Shown: positions 6,797 to 15,200 of the stretch, one piece after another
Position numbering within the stretch: the first letter of the stretch is position 1
Layout of the letters: every line of letters starts with the position of its first letter
Assembly: GCA_030537835.1 (NCBI GenBank)
Contig: JAUNVB010000019.1
Location: 1 to 34,978 of the forward strand
Source: Andreesenia angusta
Lineage (GTDB): Bacteria; Bacillota; Clostridia; Tissierellales; Gottschalkiaceae
Direction of reading: 5' to 3'
DNA: 34,978 bases
Translations under genes and position numbers: made by a program
The notes under the pieces: model-generated
Databases searched by the model: none
What the model was told of the DNA's origin: nothing
What the model saw: the letters and a program-made list of their open reading frames with translations, nothing else

Positions 6797-7534
6797 CTAT
6801 ATTGTTTTCGTAAACTCATAAATTGCAATCCCCACTGATATTGCAAGATTTAATGAGTCTATCTCCTCACTCTGTCTGATCTTTATTCCTTTCGATATCT
6901 TCTTAAAATATTCTTCATCTAAACCGCTACTTTCATTTCCAAATATTAAAGAGAATTTATTTTCAACTCTTTCTAACTGATCTAGATACAATTCTGAATC
7001 TAATATAAATGAATACTTTTCATTTTCTTGAAATCTATTATTATATTCTGAAAAAGTTTTAAAATATTCTATATTGAGTTTAAATATAGCTCCCATAGAA
7101 GCTCTAATCGCTCTTGGGTCGAATATATCTATTCCTGGCGATATTATGGCAATATTTTTAATATTAAAACCTAGAGCAGTTCTCGCTATCGTTCCAAAAT
7201 TACCCATATCAGAAGGATTTACTAAAACTATATGATTGTCTTTTTCTAATTTACTCCTATATTTTTTAAAAACTCCAATTGCATAAGTATTGTTTTTATT
7301 CGATAGTCTATTTATCATCTTATCGTTTTCTTCAATTAGAATTTTAGATTCCTTAGCTATCTTTTCTATCTTTCTTATACCTTCATTTTCTATTCCTTTA
7401 GAAGATATGAATATCTTTATTATCTGCTCCTTCTTTTTTTCAATCAATTCTAATGTAGGAAAGACTCCTAAAGTATAGCTATATTCATATTCCTTTTTAT
7501 ACTTTTTTATATCTTTATTCTTTAAAAAATTCAT
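6797..7534 (-). CDS. SpoU/TrmH-family RNA 2'-O-methyltransferase
   Basis: SPOUT-class methyltransferase (245 residues) that methylates a ribose 2'-OH in tRNA or rRNA. All three SpoU motifs are visible: NPSDMGNFGTIARTA (motif 1, near residue 106), FSLIFGNESSGL (motif 2) and DSLNLAISVGIAIYE (motif 3, SAM-binding knot at the C terminus). The N-terminal ~95 residues fit an RNA-binding substrate domain of the SpoU_sub_bind type. The target nucleotide cannot be assigned. It stands alone and is divergent from the AI-2E-family gene. Confidence 0.9.
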   Translation of the reverse strand: MNFLKNKDIKKYKKEYEYSYTLGVFPTLELIEKKKEQIIKIFISSKGIENEGIRKIEKIAKESKILIEENDKMINRLSNKNNTYAIGVFKKYRSKLEKDNHIVLVNPSDMGNFGTIARTALGFNIKNIAIISPGIDIFDPRAIRASMGAIFKLNIEYFKTFSEYNNRFQENEKYSFILDSELYLDQLERVENKFSLIFGNESSGLDEEYFKKISKGIKIRQSEEIDSLNLAISVGIAIYEFTKTI

Positions 7535-7601
7535 GATTTCATCCCTTTTAATATTATATATAATTAATTTATTTTTTCATATTATAAGTTTCAATATACG
7601 A

Positions 7602-7630
7602 TTGTTATTTTCACTCTATTATGTTATCTT
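7602..7630 (+). promoter_or_regulatory. Probable promoter of the AI-2E-family gene
   Basis: TTGTTA (7602-7607), 17 bases, then TATCTT (7625-7630), 34 bases upstream of the start codon and its AGGAGA site. Confidence 0.4.
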
Positions 7631-7664
7631 TTAATTAGTAAAATTATAAATATAGGAGAATATT

Positions 7665-8750
7665 ATGAGAAAAAAACTTGATTATCTGAGTCTGGTAATA
7701 ATAATCTTATTAACTCTAATCCTGTTAAAAGATATTAGAAACTCTGACGTTTTTCTTACTATGGTAAAAATACTGAAACCTTTCATCTATGGTTTTATAA
7801 TATCATATTTTTTGAATCCGGTCATAGAAGCAGCAACTCAGAAATTTAAAATAAAAAAAATATATACTATAGCTATTTCATATATTATTCTGACAATATT
7901 AATATATATTTCATTGAGATTCTTAGTCCCTATTATTATTTCTTATATGAAGTTTTTCATAAAAGACTTGCCTAATTCCCTAGAAAAATTACTGAATATT
8001 CTAGATAAGAATTTAATTGGGAAACTAGATAAGAATATGTCAGAGCAGTTAAGAGTTCAGATAAATTATGGATTTGATAGTCTTAAAAATGCTGACCCTA
8101 ATATAATGACGATAATACATTATACTAAGAATGCTACAGATTTTCTTATGAATCTAATTATAGGAATGGTAATCTCAATCTATTTTATAAAAGACAAAGA
8201 ACGACTTACAACTTTATTAAATAGACTTATGTATAGCTATCTCGATACAGAGTTCGTCAATAATATAATGGCTTTTTTCAAAGAGCTGAATGAAGTTTTT
8301 TATAGATTTTTGCTCGGCAAGGTCATAGACTCTGCAATAATGGGATTATTATTCTATATTATGAGCTTGATAATAGGTGCTCCTTATACATTAATAATGG
8401 CAATAATATTCGGTATAACTAATATACTCCCTTATTTTGGTCCTCTAATAGGTATAATTTCGTGTTTTTTAATATCACTTATATATGCTCCAGATTATTC
8501 GATAATTATATTAATATTAGCCTTATTATTGCAGCAATTCGATGGTTTTTTTCTCGGTCCAAAGATTCTAGGTGGAAAGGTCGGTCTCTCTCCATTTTGG
8601 ACTATGGCAACTATATTGATTTCAGGAGGACTATTCGGTATAACAGGAATGCTTTTAGCTGTTCCTGCTGCTTCAGTTATAAAAGGTTCTCTGAATAGAT
8701 CTATGGAGAAAAAATTAGAAAAGAAGAATATTAAAATCGACTATAAATAA
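7665..8750 (+). CDS. AI-2E family transporter (YtvI/PerM-like permease)
   Basis: Polytopic membrane protein of 361 residues. It has two hydrophobic segments at the N terminus, one near residue 65, an amphipathic soluble stretch (about 95-150) and a cluster of hydrophobic helices from about 155 to the C terminus. The conserved region reads FGITNILPYFGPLIG near residue 250 and later FFLGPKILG, both typical of the AI-2E/UPF0118 family. Some members export AI-2 or extrude Na+, but most are uncharacterised; the substrate here is unknown. It is monocistronic, ending at a bidirectional terminator. Confidence 0.88.
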   Translation: MRKKLDYLSLVIIILLTLILLKDIRNSDVFLTMVKILKPFIYGFIISYFLNPVIEAATQKFKIKKIYTIAISYIILTILIYISLRFLVPIIISYMKFFIKDLPNSLEKLLNILDKNLIGKLDKNMSEQLRVQINYGFDSLKNADPNIMTIIHYTKNATDFLMNLIIGMVISIYFIKDKERLTTLLNRLMYSYLDTEFVNNIMAFFKELNEVFYRFLLGKVIDSAIMGLLFYIMSLIIGAPYTLIMAIIFGITNILPYFGPLIGIISCFLISLIYAPDYSIIILILALLLQQFDGFFLGPKILGGKVGLSPFWTMATILISGGLFGITGMLLAVPAASVIKGSLNRSMEKKLEKKNIKIDYK

Positions 8751-8751
8751 A

Positions 8752-8783
8752 AGAGAAGAGCTGATTACGATCATCTCTTCTCT
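8752..8783. terminator. Bidirectional terminator between convergent genes
   Basis: A 9-bp stem (8752-8760 with 8775-8783), extended by TGAT/ATCA around a TACG tetraloop, is followed by CTTTTTATT on the plus strand and by TTTTATTT on the minus strand. It overlaps the last codons of the DedA gene. Confidence 0.85.
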
Positions 8784-9385
8784 CTTTTTATTATCAGTTT
8801 CCTTATTAAAATATATAATATTAAAGAAAATATTATCACAATCAAAAAGATCTTTGAATAATACCTCATATAATGCTCTATATGAATCCAGAGTTCTCCC
8901 ATCTTATAACCTAAAAAAATCATAAAACTATTCCATATCAATGATCCTAATAAGGTAAATCCAAGAAAAATGAAGATATTCATTCCAGAAAAACCAGCCG
9001 GTATAGATATTAAACTCCTGACTACTGGTAACATACGACAGAAAAACACAGTTCTCTTTTGATGACTTCGGTACAATCTTATGGCTTTTTCTAGACTACC
9101 ATCTTTAAATCCTATCTTCTTACCGTATCTATTAATTACTTCTTTCGTTTTAGATTGCCCTAATTTTCTTCCTAAAGTATATAGTATAAGAGCTCCTATT
9201 AATGAACCTAAGCTAGCATAGATTATTACTAATGCTATATGTAATTCTGTCTTTTTAGCCATGAATCCAGCAAAAGACAGAACTATTTCTGATGGTATAG
9301 GTGGAAATACATTTTCCATTATCATCAAAAAGAATATTCCTAAGTATCCGCTCTCTTCTATCATATTAATCGCTAATTCTTCCAT
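8771..9385 (-). CDS. DedA family membrane protein
   Basis: DedA/SNARE-associated-domain protein of 204 residues with about five hydrophobic segments. Signature stretches are ENVFPPIPSEIVL near residue 24, where the re-entrant loop carries the conserved acidic residue, and RMLPVVRSLISIPAGFSGM near residue 118, which has the conserved arginines. DedA proteins act in membrane lipid flipping (undecaprenyl phosphate or phospholipids) and in resistance to cationic peptides. It starts 12 bases after the ABC-2-like permease gene and is the last gene of the cluster below a two-component system, which would suit a role in envelope stress. Confidence 0.9.
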   Translation of the reverse strand: MEELAINMIEESGYLGIFFLMIMENVFPPIPSEIVLSFAGFMAKKTELHIALVIIYASLGSLIGALILYTLGRKLGQSKTKEVINRYGKKIGFKDGSLEKAIRLYRSHQKRTVFFCRMLPVVRSLISIPAGFSGMNIFIFLGFTLLGSLIWNSFMIFLGYKMGELWIHIEHYMRYYSKIFLIVIIFSLILYILIRKLIIKREKR

Positions 9386-9397
9386 AAGTTCTCCCCA

Positions 9398-10126
9398 TTA
9401 ATATTTTTTATTGCTGAATATATATCCTCCTATACCTGTAAATAGGAATATATAACCTATTAATATTAAACCGCTATTAAATATCATAATCCAATTAATC
9501 TTTCCTATAAAGAGTTTGAAAAAAACTAATAGAGCATTGATTGTACCAGCATAAGCTATAGGAAAATATATTCCTATTAAGCTCATAATAATCAGGACAA
9601 GATAGAATGCTATGAAATTTAATATCCTAGACTTTATAATCTGTGTTATTATAGAGCCTAATAGTACTATTACGAATATAGGTCCTATGCTCAAGATAAG
9701 AGCAATAATTCCCTTAGCTATATAATTAGCTTCTAATCCCTCTGTAATCATATTTATAAGTATAGAAAAGAATACATTTATACTTATTATGAAGAAAGAG
9801 AAAACCGTTATTGCAATTACCTTACTCATATAGATTCTTCCTTTACTTATAGGTCTTAAGAGCGTACATATTATTCTATCTTTTTTATAATCACTATTAA
9901 ATATTTTTATACATAATATAATTGCAAAAAAAGGCAATATATACTTCATCATCAGACTGTGTGAAGATAATGCCGCATCATTTATCTTAATTCCGAAGAG
10001 ATTATTAGAAAATATGCTCATGAATTCTATTATTAGAGGAATTAATGAGAAAAACACTCCAAAAGCAATATAAATTTTTAAATTGAATATTTTTCTTATT
10101 TCATTTCTAATCCCAATAAATAGCAT
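9398..10126 (-). CDS. ABC-2-like membrane permease
   Basis: Integral membrane protein of 242 residues with six hydrophobic segments. The N-terminal MLFIGIRNEIRKIF and the loop NSDYKKDRIICTLLRPIS after TM2 follow the ABC-2 permease pattern in which the cytoplasmic loop contacts the ATPase. It overlaps the upstream pseudo-ATPase gene by 20 bases, so the two are probably translationally coupled and form one complex. The substrate is unknown. Because its partner has no recognisable ATP-binding residues, ordinary ATP-driven transport through this pair alone is doubtful. Confidence 0.75.
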   Translation of the reverse strand: MLFIGIRNEIRKIFNLKIYIAFGVFFSLIPLIIEFMSIFSNNLFGIKINDAALSSHSLMMKYILPFFAIILCIKIFNSDYKKDRIICTLLRPISKGRIYMSKVIAITVFSFFIISINVFFSILINMITEGLEANYIAKGIIALILSIGPIFVIVLLGSIITQIIKSRILNFIAFYLVLIIMSLIGIYFPIAYAGTINALLVFFKLFIGKINWIMIFNSGLILIGYIFLFTGIGGYIFSNKKY

Positions 10127-10754
10127 TTATATCACCCTGTTTGAATTCATAAATTTTATTACATATATCGGTCAAATCTTCTAGAGAGTCTGAATTGAGT
10201 ATTACTAATTTACCTTTTGTCTCATATTCTATAATTTCTTTTATTATATCTTTAGATTCTTTATTTAATTCAGATAAAATATTATAGAATATATAAATAT
10301 CTGGATAATTGAGATTTGCTATAGCTATGCCTAGTTTTCTAATAGTGAATAAGTCTAGTTGATTTAACCTCTTCTGCCTTATATTAGAAAATCTATACTT
10401 TGATATGAGATCTTCTATTCTAGGTTTCGATACATTTCTATAATAGCTGCCTGAAAGCTCTAATACTCTACCTAATTTTCTAGACATATCTAAACTGCCA
10501 TCGTAATACATCCCCATTCTATATAGGATTTCTTCTCTAAATTTTGAGAACTCTCTATTGAATATCTTAAGACTTCCAGTATATTGATTTATTCCCATCA
10601 TAATTTTAAAAAACTCTTCTGAATAGATATTGTCCCTGTCTAATATCCCTATATTATCTCCAATATCAAATGATAGTCTCTCTATTTTTAATTTTTCTCT
10701 ATATAATTTTTTATCTTCTAGAATTTCCATATTCTCTATAATAAAATCTTCCAT
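10107..10754 (-). CDS. Catalytically degenerate ABC ATPase homologue
   Basis: A 215-residue protein aligning along its whole length with ABC nucleotide-binding domains of ABC-2 exporters, but with each active motif replaced. The Walker A position (about 37-49) reads ILDRDNIYSEEFF, with no GxxGxGK[ST]. The Q-loop region (75-85) is YRMGMYYDG. The signature position (about 130-146) reads LNQLDLFTIRKLGIA instead of LSGGxxQR. The Walker B position (151-164) reads PDIYIFYNILSELN with no catalytic DE. The H-loop (184-193) reads VILNSDSLED with Asp instead of His. Alignment is by eye. The frame is intact, the gene overlaps its permease, and start and ribosome-binding site are normal, so it is probably a functional pseudo-ATPase, not a pseudogene. 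It directly follows the extracytoplasmic protein gene, with no gap. Confidence 0.7.
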   Translation of the reverse strand: MEDFIIENMEILEDKKLYREKLKIERLSFDIGDNIGILDRDNIYSEEFFKIMMGINQYTGSLKIFNREFSKFREEILYRMGMYYDGSLDMSRKLGRVLELSGSYYRNVSKPRIEDLISKYRFSNIRQKRLNQLDLFTIRKLGIAIANLNYPDIYIFYNILSELNKESKDIIKEIIEYETKGKLVILNSDSLEDLTDICNKIYEFKQGDINAIYWD

Positions 10755-11579
10755 TTAATCACCTATATCTTCTACAATTTCAGGGATGCTTTTTTTATCA
10801 TAACTCAAAACTCCAAAGAAGTTTATCTCAATATTCTTTTTATATCCAAAACTATCATCCGCAGTTATAATCACTTTAATAGAAATATCTTTTAGCTTAT
10901 CATCTTTTACATTAGAAGAGTAATCGATAGATTGCACATCTATATTATTCATTTTCATATAATTTTCAATATATACATAAGTTCCATCTAGCTTCTCATT
11001 CTGTCGTTCAATATTAGCTTCCCCAAGATTAGCTATTATCCCGAGTAATAATTTATCTAACATAGGTATCTGATTACCTTCTAGATGCATATTGAACTTT
11101 TCTCCATCAAATGAAGCTTGATTTTTAGCATCTCCAACCATTATAGCAGTCAAGATTCTTCTCATTCTAGGGGTAAATATATTATCTAAATTATCTATAA
11201 TATCTATCTTAAAATCTTCATTCTCAATATAGTCTCCATTAGATGATTTCATTATATATTTATTCTCATCATAATAGTATTGAATATTTAACTCCTTATC
11301 TAGATATTTATAGTAATTATCCATGTATATTTTTTTGAATTTCCCATCTTTTTTCTCTATCATCTGTTTACTCTTCCCAGACATATTAGTAGTACCATCT
11401 ACTTTTAAATCGTAATCTGTATCCAAAGTATAGTAATTTATATCCTCAGACCTAATGCTATTTTCTAATATGCCTAGATAATCACTATAGCTAGAGCCTC
11501 TTATTGCTAAAGAAGTAAATCCTATAAATAATGCTATAAAGCCTATGAATATGAATACTTTAAATCTCATTTTTTTCAT
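10755..11579 (-). CDS. Membrane-anchored extracytoplasmic protein of unknown function
   Basis: A 274-residue protein with one N-terminal hydrophobic anchor (about 7-25, no lipobox cysteine) and a long hydrophilic extracytoplasmic part rich in Asp, Lys, Tyr and Asn. The alternating short strands around 55-130 (DTDYDLKVDGTTN, QYYYDENKYIMK) hint at a beta-rich LolA- or DUF6612-like fold, but the family was not recognised. It is encoded immediately before the pseudo-ATPase (no intergenic base) and 92 bases after the response regulator gene. It could be the substrate-binding or sensing part of the pseudo-ABC complex; this is inference. Confidence 0.6.
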   Translation of the reverse strand: MKKMRFKVFIFIGFIALFIGFTSLAIRGSSYSDYLGILENSIRSEDINYYTLDTDYDLKVDGTTNMSGKSKQMIEKKDGKFKKIYMDNYYKYLDKELNIQYYYDENKYIMKSSNGDYIENEDFKIDIIDNLDNIFTPRMRRILTAIMVGDAKNQASFDGEKFNMHLEGNQIPMLDKLLLGIIANLGEANIERQNEKLDGTYVYIENYMKMNNIDVQSIDYSSNVKDDKLKDISIKVIITADDSFGYKKNIEINFFGVLSYDKKSIPEIVEDIGD

Positions 11580-11615
11580 AAAAAGACCCCTTAATTATAT
11601 TTTAAATATGATTTA

Positions 11616-11645
11616 ATTATCCCATTTATAAATTAAGTCTTAATT
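11616..11645 (-). promoter_or_regulatory. Candidate promoter with palindromic operator
   Basis: A perfect palindrome AATTAAG-t-CTTAATT (11631-11645) lies in the only sizeable gap inside the cluster, overlapping the expected -35 position of a GATAAT -10 box (minus strand, 11616-11621). An OmpR-type regulator encoded just upstream could bind here and drive the extracytoplasmic protein/pseudo-ABC genes. Confidence 0.35.
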
Positions 11646-11671
11646 AAACAATTATAAAAATACTATTAAAT

Positions 11672-12352
11672 CTATCCTATGAATTTATATCCAGTTCCCC
11701 AAACTGTCTCTATATATTTATACTTTCCTTTTTCTATCTTCTCTCTAATTCTATTTATATGAACCGTTACAGTCGATATCTCACCTAAAGACTCCATTCC
11801 CCATATTCTGTCGAATAATTGTTCTTTAGTAAATACTATATTCTTATTCCTTGCTAAAAATTCTAATAGATCAAATTCTTTATTCGTCAATTTCACTTCT
11901 TCATTGTCTACAAAAACCTGTCTCGACTTCGGAATTATCTTAAGATTAGAAAATATCATCTCTTCAATTTCTTTATCCTTATTCGTTAAAGATTCATACC
12001 TTTCGATATTCCTCTTAACTCTAGCTACTAATTCTGATGGATCAAAAGGTTTTACAATATAATCATCTGCCCCAAGTCCTAAGCCTCTTATCTTATCTAT
12101 AGACTCTTGTTTTGCAGTCACCATTATTATTGGTGTCATCTTAACTCTTCTAAGCTCTTTACATATTTCAAATCCATCCATATTCGGCAGCATAATATCT
12201 ATTATAATTAAGCTATAATCATTATTTAATGCTCTTTCAAAGCCTTCTACACCATCGTTTTCAATATCTACTTCATAACCATTAATACTTAAATAGTCTT
12301 TTTGTAATTCTGCAATATCCATCTCATCTTCAATTATCAATATCTTATTCAT
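11672..12352 (-). CDS. OmpR/PhoB-family response regulator
   Basis: Response regulator of 226 residues. The receiver domain (1-120) has acidic residues E8, D9 and E10, phospho-acceptor D52 (IIIDIMLPNMDG), T79 and K101 (IVKPF). The winged-helix DNA-binding domain (about 132-225) has the typical LTNKEFDLLEFL and GEISTVTVHINRIREKIE helices and ends in ETVWGTGYKF. It overlaps the histidine kinase gene by 4 bases. It presumably controls the transport-like genes directly downstream. Confidence 0.96.
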   Translation of the reverse strand: MNKILIIEDEMDIAELQKDYLSINGYEVDIENDGVEGFERALNNDYSLIIIDIMLPNMDGFEICKELRRVKMTPIIMVTAKQESIDKIRGLGLGADDYIVKPFDPSELVARVKRNIERYESLTNKDKEIEEMIFSNLKIIPKSRQVFVDNEEVKLTNKEFDLLEFLARNKNIVFTKEQLFDRIWGMESLGEISTVTVHINRIREKIEKGKYKYIETVWGTGYKFIG

Positions 12353-13824
12353 AATATCCTCCTTATTGGTAATTTTATAATTATCACTAATCCATTTTCA
12401 TTCTTTGCATATATCTGTCCATTGTGCCCCTCTATTATCCTCTTAACTATTGAAAGACCTAAGCCACTGCTATCAGATGAGTTCTTTCTAGAGCTATCGG
12501 CTCTATAAAATACATCAAAAATCTTATCCAATTTATCCTCATCGACTCCTTTTCCTGAGTCTTTAATTGCAAGATATAGACTTAAATCGTCTCTATATAG
12601 TTTGAATTCTATATCTAATTCTTCATCTTCATCATCTCTTGCATATTTTGAGCTATTCTCCACTATATTAAAAATTATTCTCTCAAATTGAGATCTATCA
12701 ATACTTATGAATATTTTTTCATTATCTATTCCTTTATATCTTATGAAAATATTCTTTTCCCTATAATTAGATAGATCTTCAATAATATCTCTAATATACT
12801 CTGTAAATTCTATCTCTTCAAAATTAAAATTCATACTTCCAGATTCCAATCTAGAATAGAGATATAATATATTTATAAGTCTTTCTAACTCTTCAGTTTT
12901 TCTATATATAGTCTCAATATACCTATCCTTTTTTTGATCAGTATCAGCTATCCCATCTAATAATCCCTTTGCATAACCTTTTATTGAAGTAAGGGGTGTT
13001 CTTAGATCGTGTGATATGCCTGCGATCAGCTCTCTTCTATCTTTCTCAGCAATTTCCTTTTGCTTTTCTGATACCCTTAATTTCTCTTTCATATCATTGA
13101 ATTCAGAAATAACTAAGCCAAACTCATCTTCATTTGGATAGTATATCGTATATTCATATTCTCCATTCCTTATCTTTTCAGTTCCATATTTCAATCTCTC
13201 TAAAGGATTCAATATATATGAAGCCGTATACCTTGCCGATATCATATTAGATAGAAATAGTAAAAATAATGCAGTGACTAGAAACAATATCATATATGCA
13301 ATAAATGTCTCTATAATCAATTCAAAATCCAATAGATCTACATGATTAGTATTCCCTATTGCAACTATGTACGCATTTTTTTCACTTATATTATTTCTAA
13401 TATCTTTTTTAATTATATTCTTTCCATCTATTATCAGAGTATTCATCTTATTATAGTTTTTTTCTAAATACTCTATATTATTTAAGAAATCAAAGTCCTC
13501 ATCATCAAGATTTGAATCTAAAATTTCATTAGAATCTCCTATATACATTATCTTATAATTGAGTCTTGATAGATATTTCTTCAATGAATTATAATGCTCT
13601 TTTTTTATATCTTCGGTCTGTGCATATTCTATCCTGCTCATATATATATCTATATTTCTTTCTATATTCTTCAAATTATACTTCTGTGTCCTCAAACTTT
13701 TAATATTCAGACCCGTTAAATTTTTAAAAGAAATCATCAGTATTATAAGTATAATTATCATAATTGTTCCAGTTATTATAATCGTCCCTATATTACTAAA
13801 TATAATTTTATTTTTTATTTTCAT
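12349..13824 (-). CDS. Membrane sensor histidine kinase
   Basis: Histidine kinase of 491 residues. There are two membrane segments (about 6-33 and 168-193) with an extracytoplasmic sensor of about 135 residues, a HAMP linker (about 195-250), a HisKA domain with phospho-acceptor His272 (ISHDLRTPLTS), and an HATPase domain with N box (NIVENSSKYA), G1 (DSGKGVDEDKL), F box (IFDVFYRAD) and G2 (SSGLGLSIVKRI). An ATG 7 codons upstream (13845) is possible but has no ribosome-binding site. The chosen ATG has AAAAGG 11 bases ahead. The sizeable sensor domain differs from the short loops of Bce-type intramembrane sensors, so the signal is probably perceived outside the membrane. Confidence 0.93.
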   Translation of the reverse strand: MKIKNKIIFSNIGTIIITGTIMIIILIILMISFKNLTGLNIKSLRTQKYNLKNIERNIDIYMSRIEYAQTEDIKKEHYNSLKKYLSRLNYKIMYIGDSNEILDSNLDDEDFDFLNNIEYLEKNYNKMNTLIIDGKNIIKKDIRNNISEKNAYIVAIGNTNHVDLLDFELIIETFIAYMILFLVTALFLLFLSNMISARYTASYILNPLERLKYGTEKIRNGEYEYTIYYPNEDEFGLVISEFNDMKEKLRVSEKQKEIAEKDRRELIAGISHDLRTPLTSIKGYAKGLLDGIADTDQKKDRYIETIYRKTEELERLINILYLYSRLESGSMNFNFEEIEFTEYIRDIIEDLSNYREKNIFIRYKGIDNEKIFISIDRSQFERIIFNIVENSSKYARDDEDEELDIEFKLYRDDLSLYLAIKDSGKGVDEDKLDKIFDVFYRADSSRKNSSDSSGLGLSIVKRIIEGHNGQIYAKNENGLVIIIKLPIRRIL

Positions 13825-13845
13825 ATAAATATCAACCTTTTCCAT

Positions 13846-14333
13846 TTATAGAAATCTTTAAAACAAGCCCTTTTCATCTATTTAAAGCATGTGAATTATA
13901 TATTCTATAATTGTTTTTTTTGATTTTTTCTTTTTTATGTTTTATTTCAAATCTACTGGGTATAATACTTACTAAATACGATATTGATTCTTTTATCAGT
14001 CGTAGTTATAATATATTGTTCACTATATTAATATTATAATGAATATTTTTACTTTACAAGGAAAGTCTATATAAACTTATTCTTTAATTATTAAATATTT
14101 ATAAACTGATTAAGTTCTCTGCTTTATTCCTTGTATACTGATATATTATGAAGGGGGGCTTATTTAAATTTTTATATATTTGGCATGATTTTTCGCTTTT
14201 ATCGCGTATTGCCAGATAACAGATGTTCATTAAGATGAACTTTGTAAAATTTATATATTCTTATAATGTATTATAATTATTTCAATATAGTTCATTATAT
14301 TATGTTGAATTTTACAGAGAGGAGAGATTGCAT
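13846..14333. other. Large intergenic region between divergent operons
   Basis: About 490 bases without a convincing gene. It must hold the promoters for the kinase operon (minus) and for amaP (plus). The left two thirds are plain AT-rich sequence. From 14181 two hairpins stand out: TGGCA/TGCCA (14181-14185 with 14210-14214, inner CGC/GCG pairing) and a perfect GTTCAT/ATGAAC (14225-14230 with 14235-14240). A possible amaP promoter follows, with TATAAT at 14262-14267 and a weak -35. No promoter for the kinase operon was recognised. Confidence 0.5.
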
Positions 14334-14921
14334 TTGAATAAATTTTTTAAAGCGCTTTGGATTATTTTGGCTCTATTCACTATTATAACGGTAGCTTTAC
14401 TCGGTTTAGTATCTAATGCTTTACTGGAGTTTAATACAGTTTTAAGCTCTAAAATAGCTACTAATTGGATAGGTGGTTTCCTAGCAGATAATGCTGCATT
14501 AGAAGCATTGAGAAATGTTCTGATGGTCTTAGCAATTATAACTATAGTTGGCAATCTTATAATGTTAATAGTGGCTATAGCTACTAAGAGCAGAGAAAAT
14601 GCTATTATTTTAGAATATGATGAAGGTGAAGTAGTTATAACAGATACTGCTGTAAAATCTAATGTTGTAAGAAGTCTTTCAGGCTTTGACAATATAAGGT
14701 CACCAGAAGTAGATGCCAGAATTTATAATAAAAGAAATCCCAAAATAAGAGTCGATCTAGATTGTTATACTAATCAAACAACTAATATTGATCAATTAGG
14801 AATAGCAATACAGGAGAAGATTAAAATAGGCCTAGAACATATGACTCATGTGCCTGTTGAGGACGTTAGAGTTAAGTTCCATAAACCTAAACGAAGAAAA
14901 AATAAGAGTAGAGTTGTGTAA
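14334..14921 (+). CDS. amaP: Alkaline shock response membrane anchor protein AmaP
   Basis: Protein of 195 residues with two hydrophobic segments (about 6-26 and 60-82) and a C-terminal cytoplasmic domain related to Asp23 (QTTNIDQLGIAIQEKI; VEDVRVKFH), ending in a basic tail (KPKRRKNKSR). AmaP anchors Asp23 at the membrane in Staphylococcus aureus. The start is TTG: AGGAGA lies 8 bases before 14334, whereas the TTG two codons earlier is only 2 bases from it. It is the first gene of amaP-DUF2273-asp23, a standard envelope-stress operon. Confidence 0.9.
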   Translation: MNKFFKALWIILALFTIITVALLGLVSNALLEFNTVLSSKIATNWIGGFLADNAALEALRNVLMVLAIITIVGNLIMLIVAIATKSRENAIILEYDEGEVVITDTAVKSNVVRSLSGFDNIRSPEVDARIYNKRNPKIRVDLDCYTNQTTNIDQLGIAIQEKIKIGLEHMTHVPVEDVRVKFHKPKRRKNKSRVV

Positions 14922-14933
14922 GGAGGGTGAATT

Positions 14934-15161
14934 ATGTTAGATTTCTTAAAAGAAAAATATCTAAATGAAGAGTTTTATGATAAATATAAATGGCGCATAA
15001 TTTGCTCAATAATAGCACTGATAATAGCTCTGCTATTTATAAATTTAGGGTTCTTAAAGACCTTATTAATCATAATTCTAATCGTAATTGGTTATGGAGT
15101 TGGTATCTGGAAAGATTTAGGGATTGATCCAATTAATTACATTAGTTCATTATTTAAATAA
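14934..15161 (+). CDS. DUF2273 small membrane protein
   Basis: A 75-residue protein with a charged N-terminal stretch and two closely spaced hydrophobic segments (about 21-38 and 42-58), ending in YISSLFK. DUF2273 proteins are regularly encoded between amaP and asp23. An AGGAGGGTG ribosome-binding site lies 12 bases after the amaP stop. The function beyond Asp23 membrane organisation is unknown. Confidence 0.88.
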   Translation: MLDFLKEKYLNEEFYDKYKWRIICSIIALIIALLFINLGFLKTLLIIILIVIGYGVGIWKDLGIDPINYISSLFK

Positions 15162-15200
15162 TTTAAATAATTATATAAAAATTTAGAGGAGGAAATATAA

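Noticed and set aside
13998..14016. Similarity of TCAGTCGTA plus an AT tract here and at 5251
   Set aside because: Only 9 identical bases followed by simple AT sequence; chance is likely.
14148..14219. A 23-codon plus-strand frame upstream of amaP
   Set aside because: It has no ribosome-binding site and overlaps a hairpin; nothing supports translation.
14312..14692. A 126-codon minus-strand frame opposite amaP
   Set aside because: It is antisense to a well-supported AmaP gene with a standard operon context.
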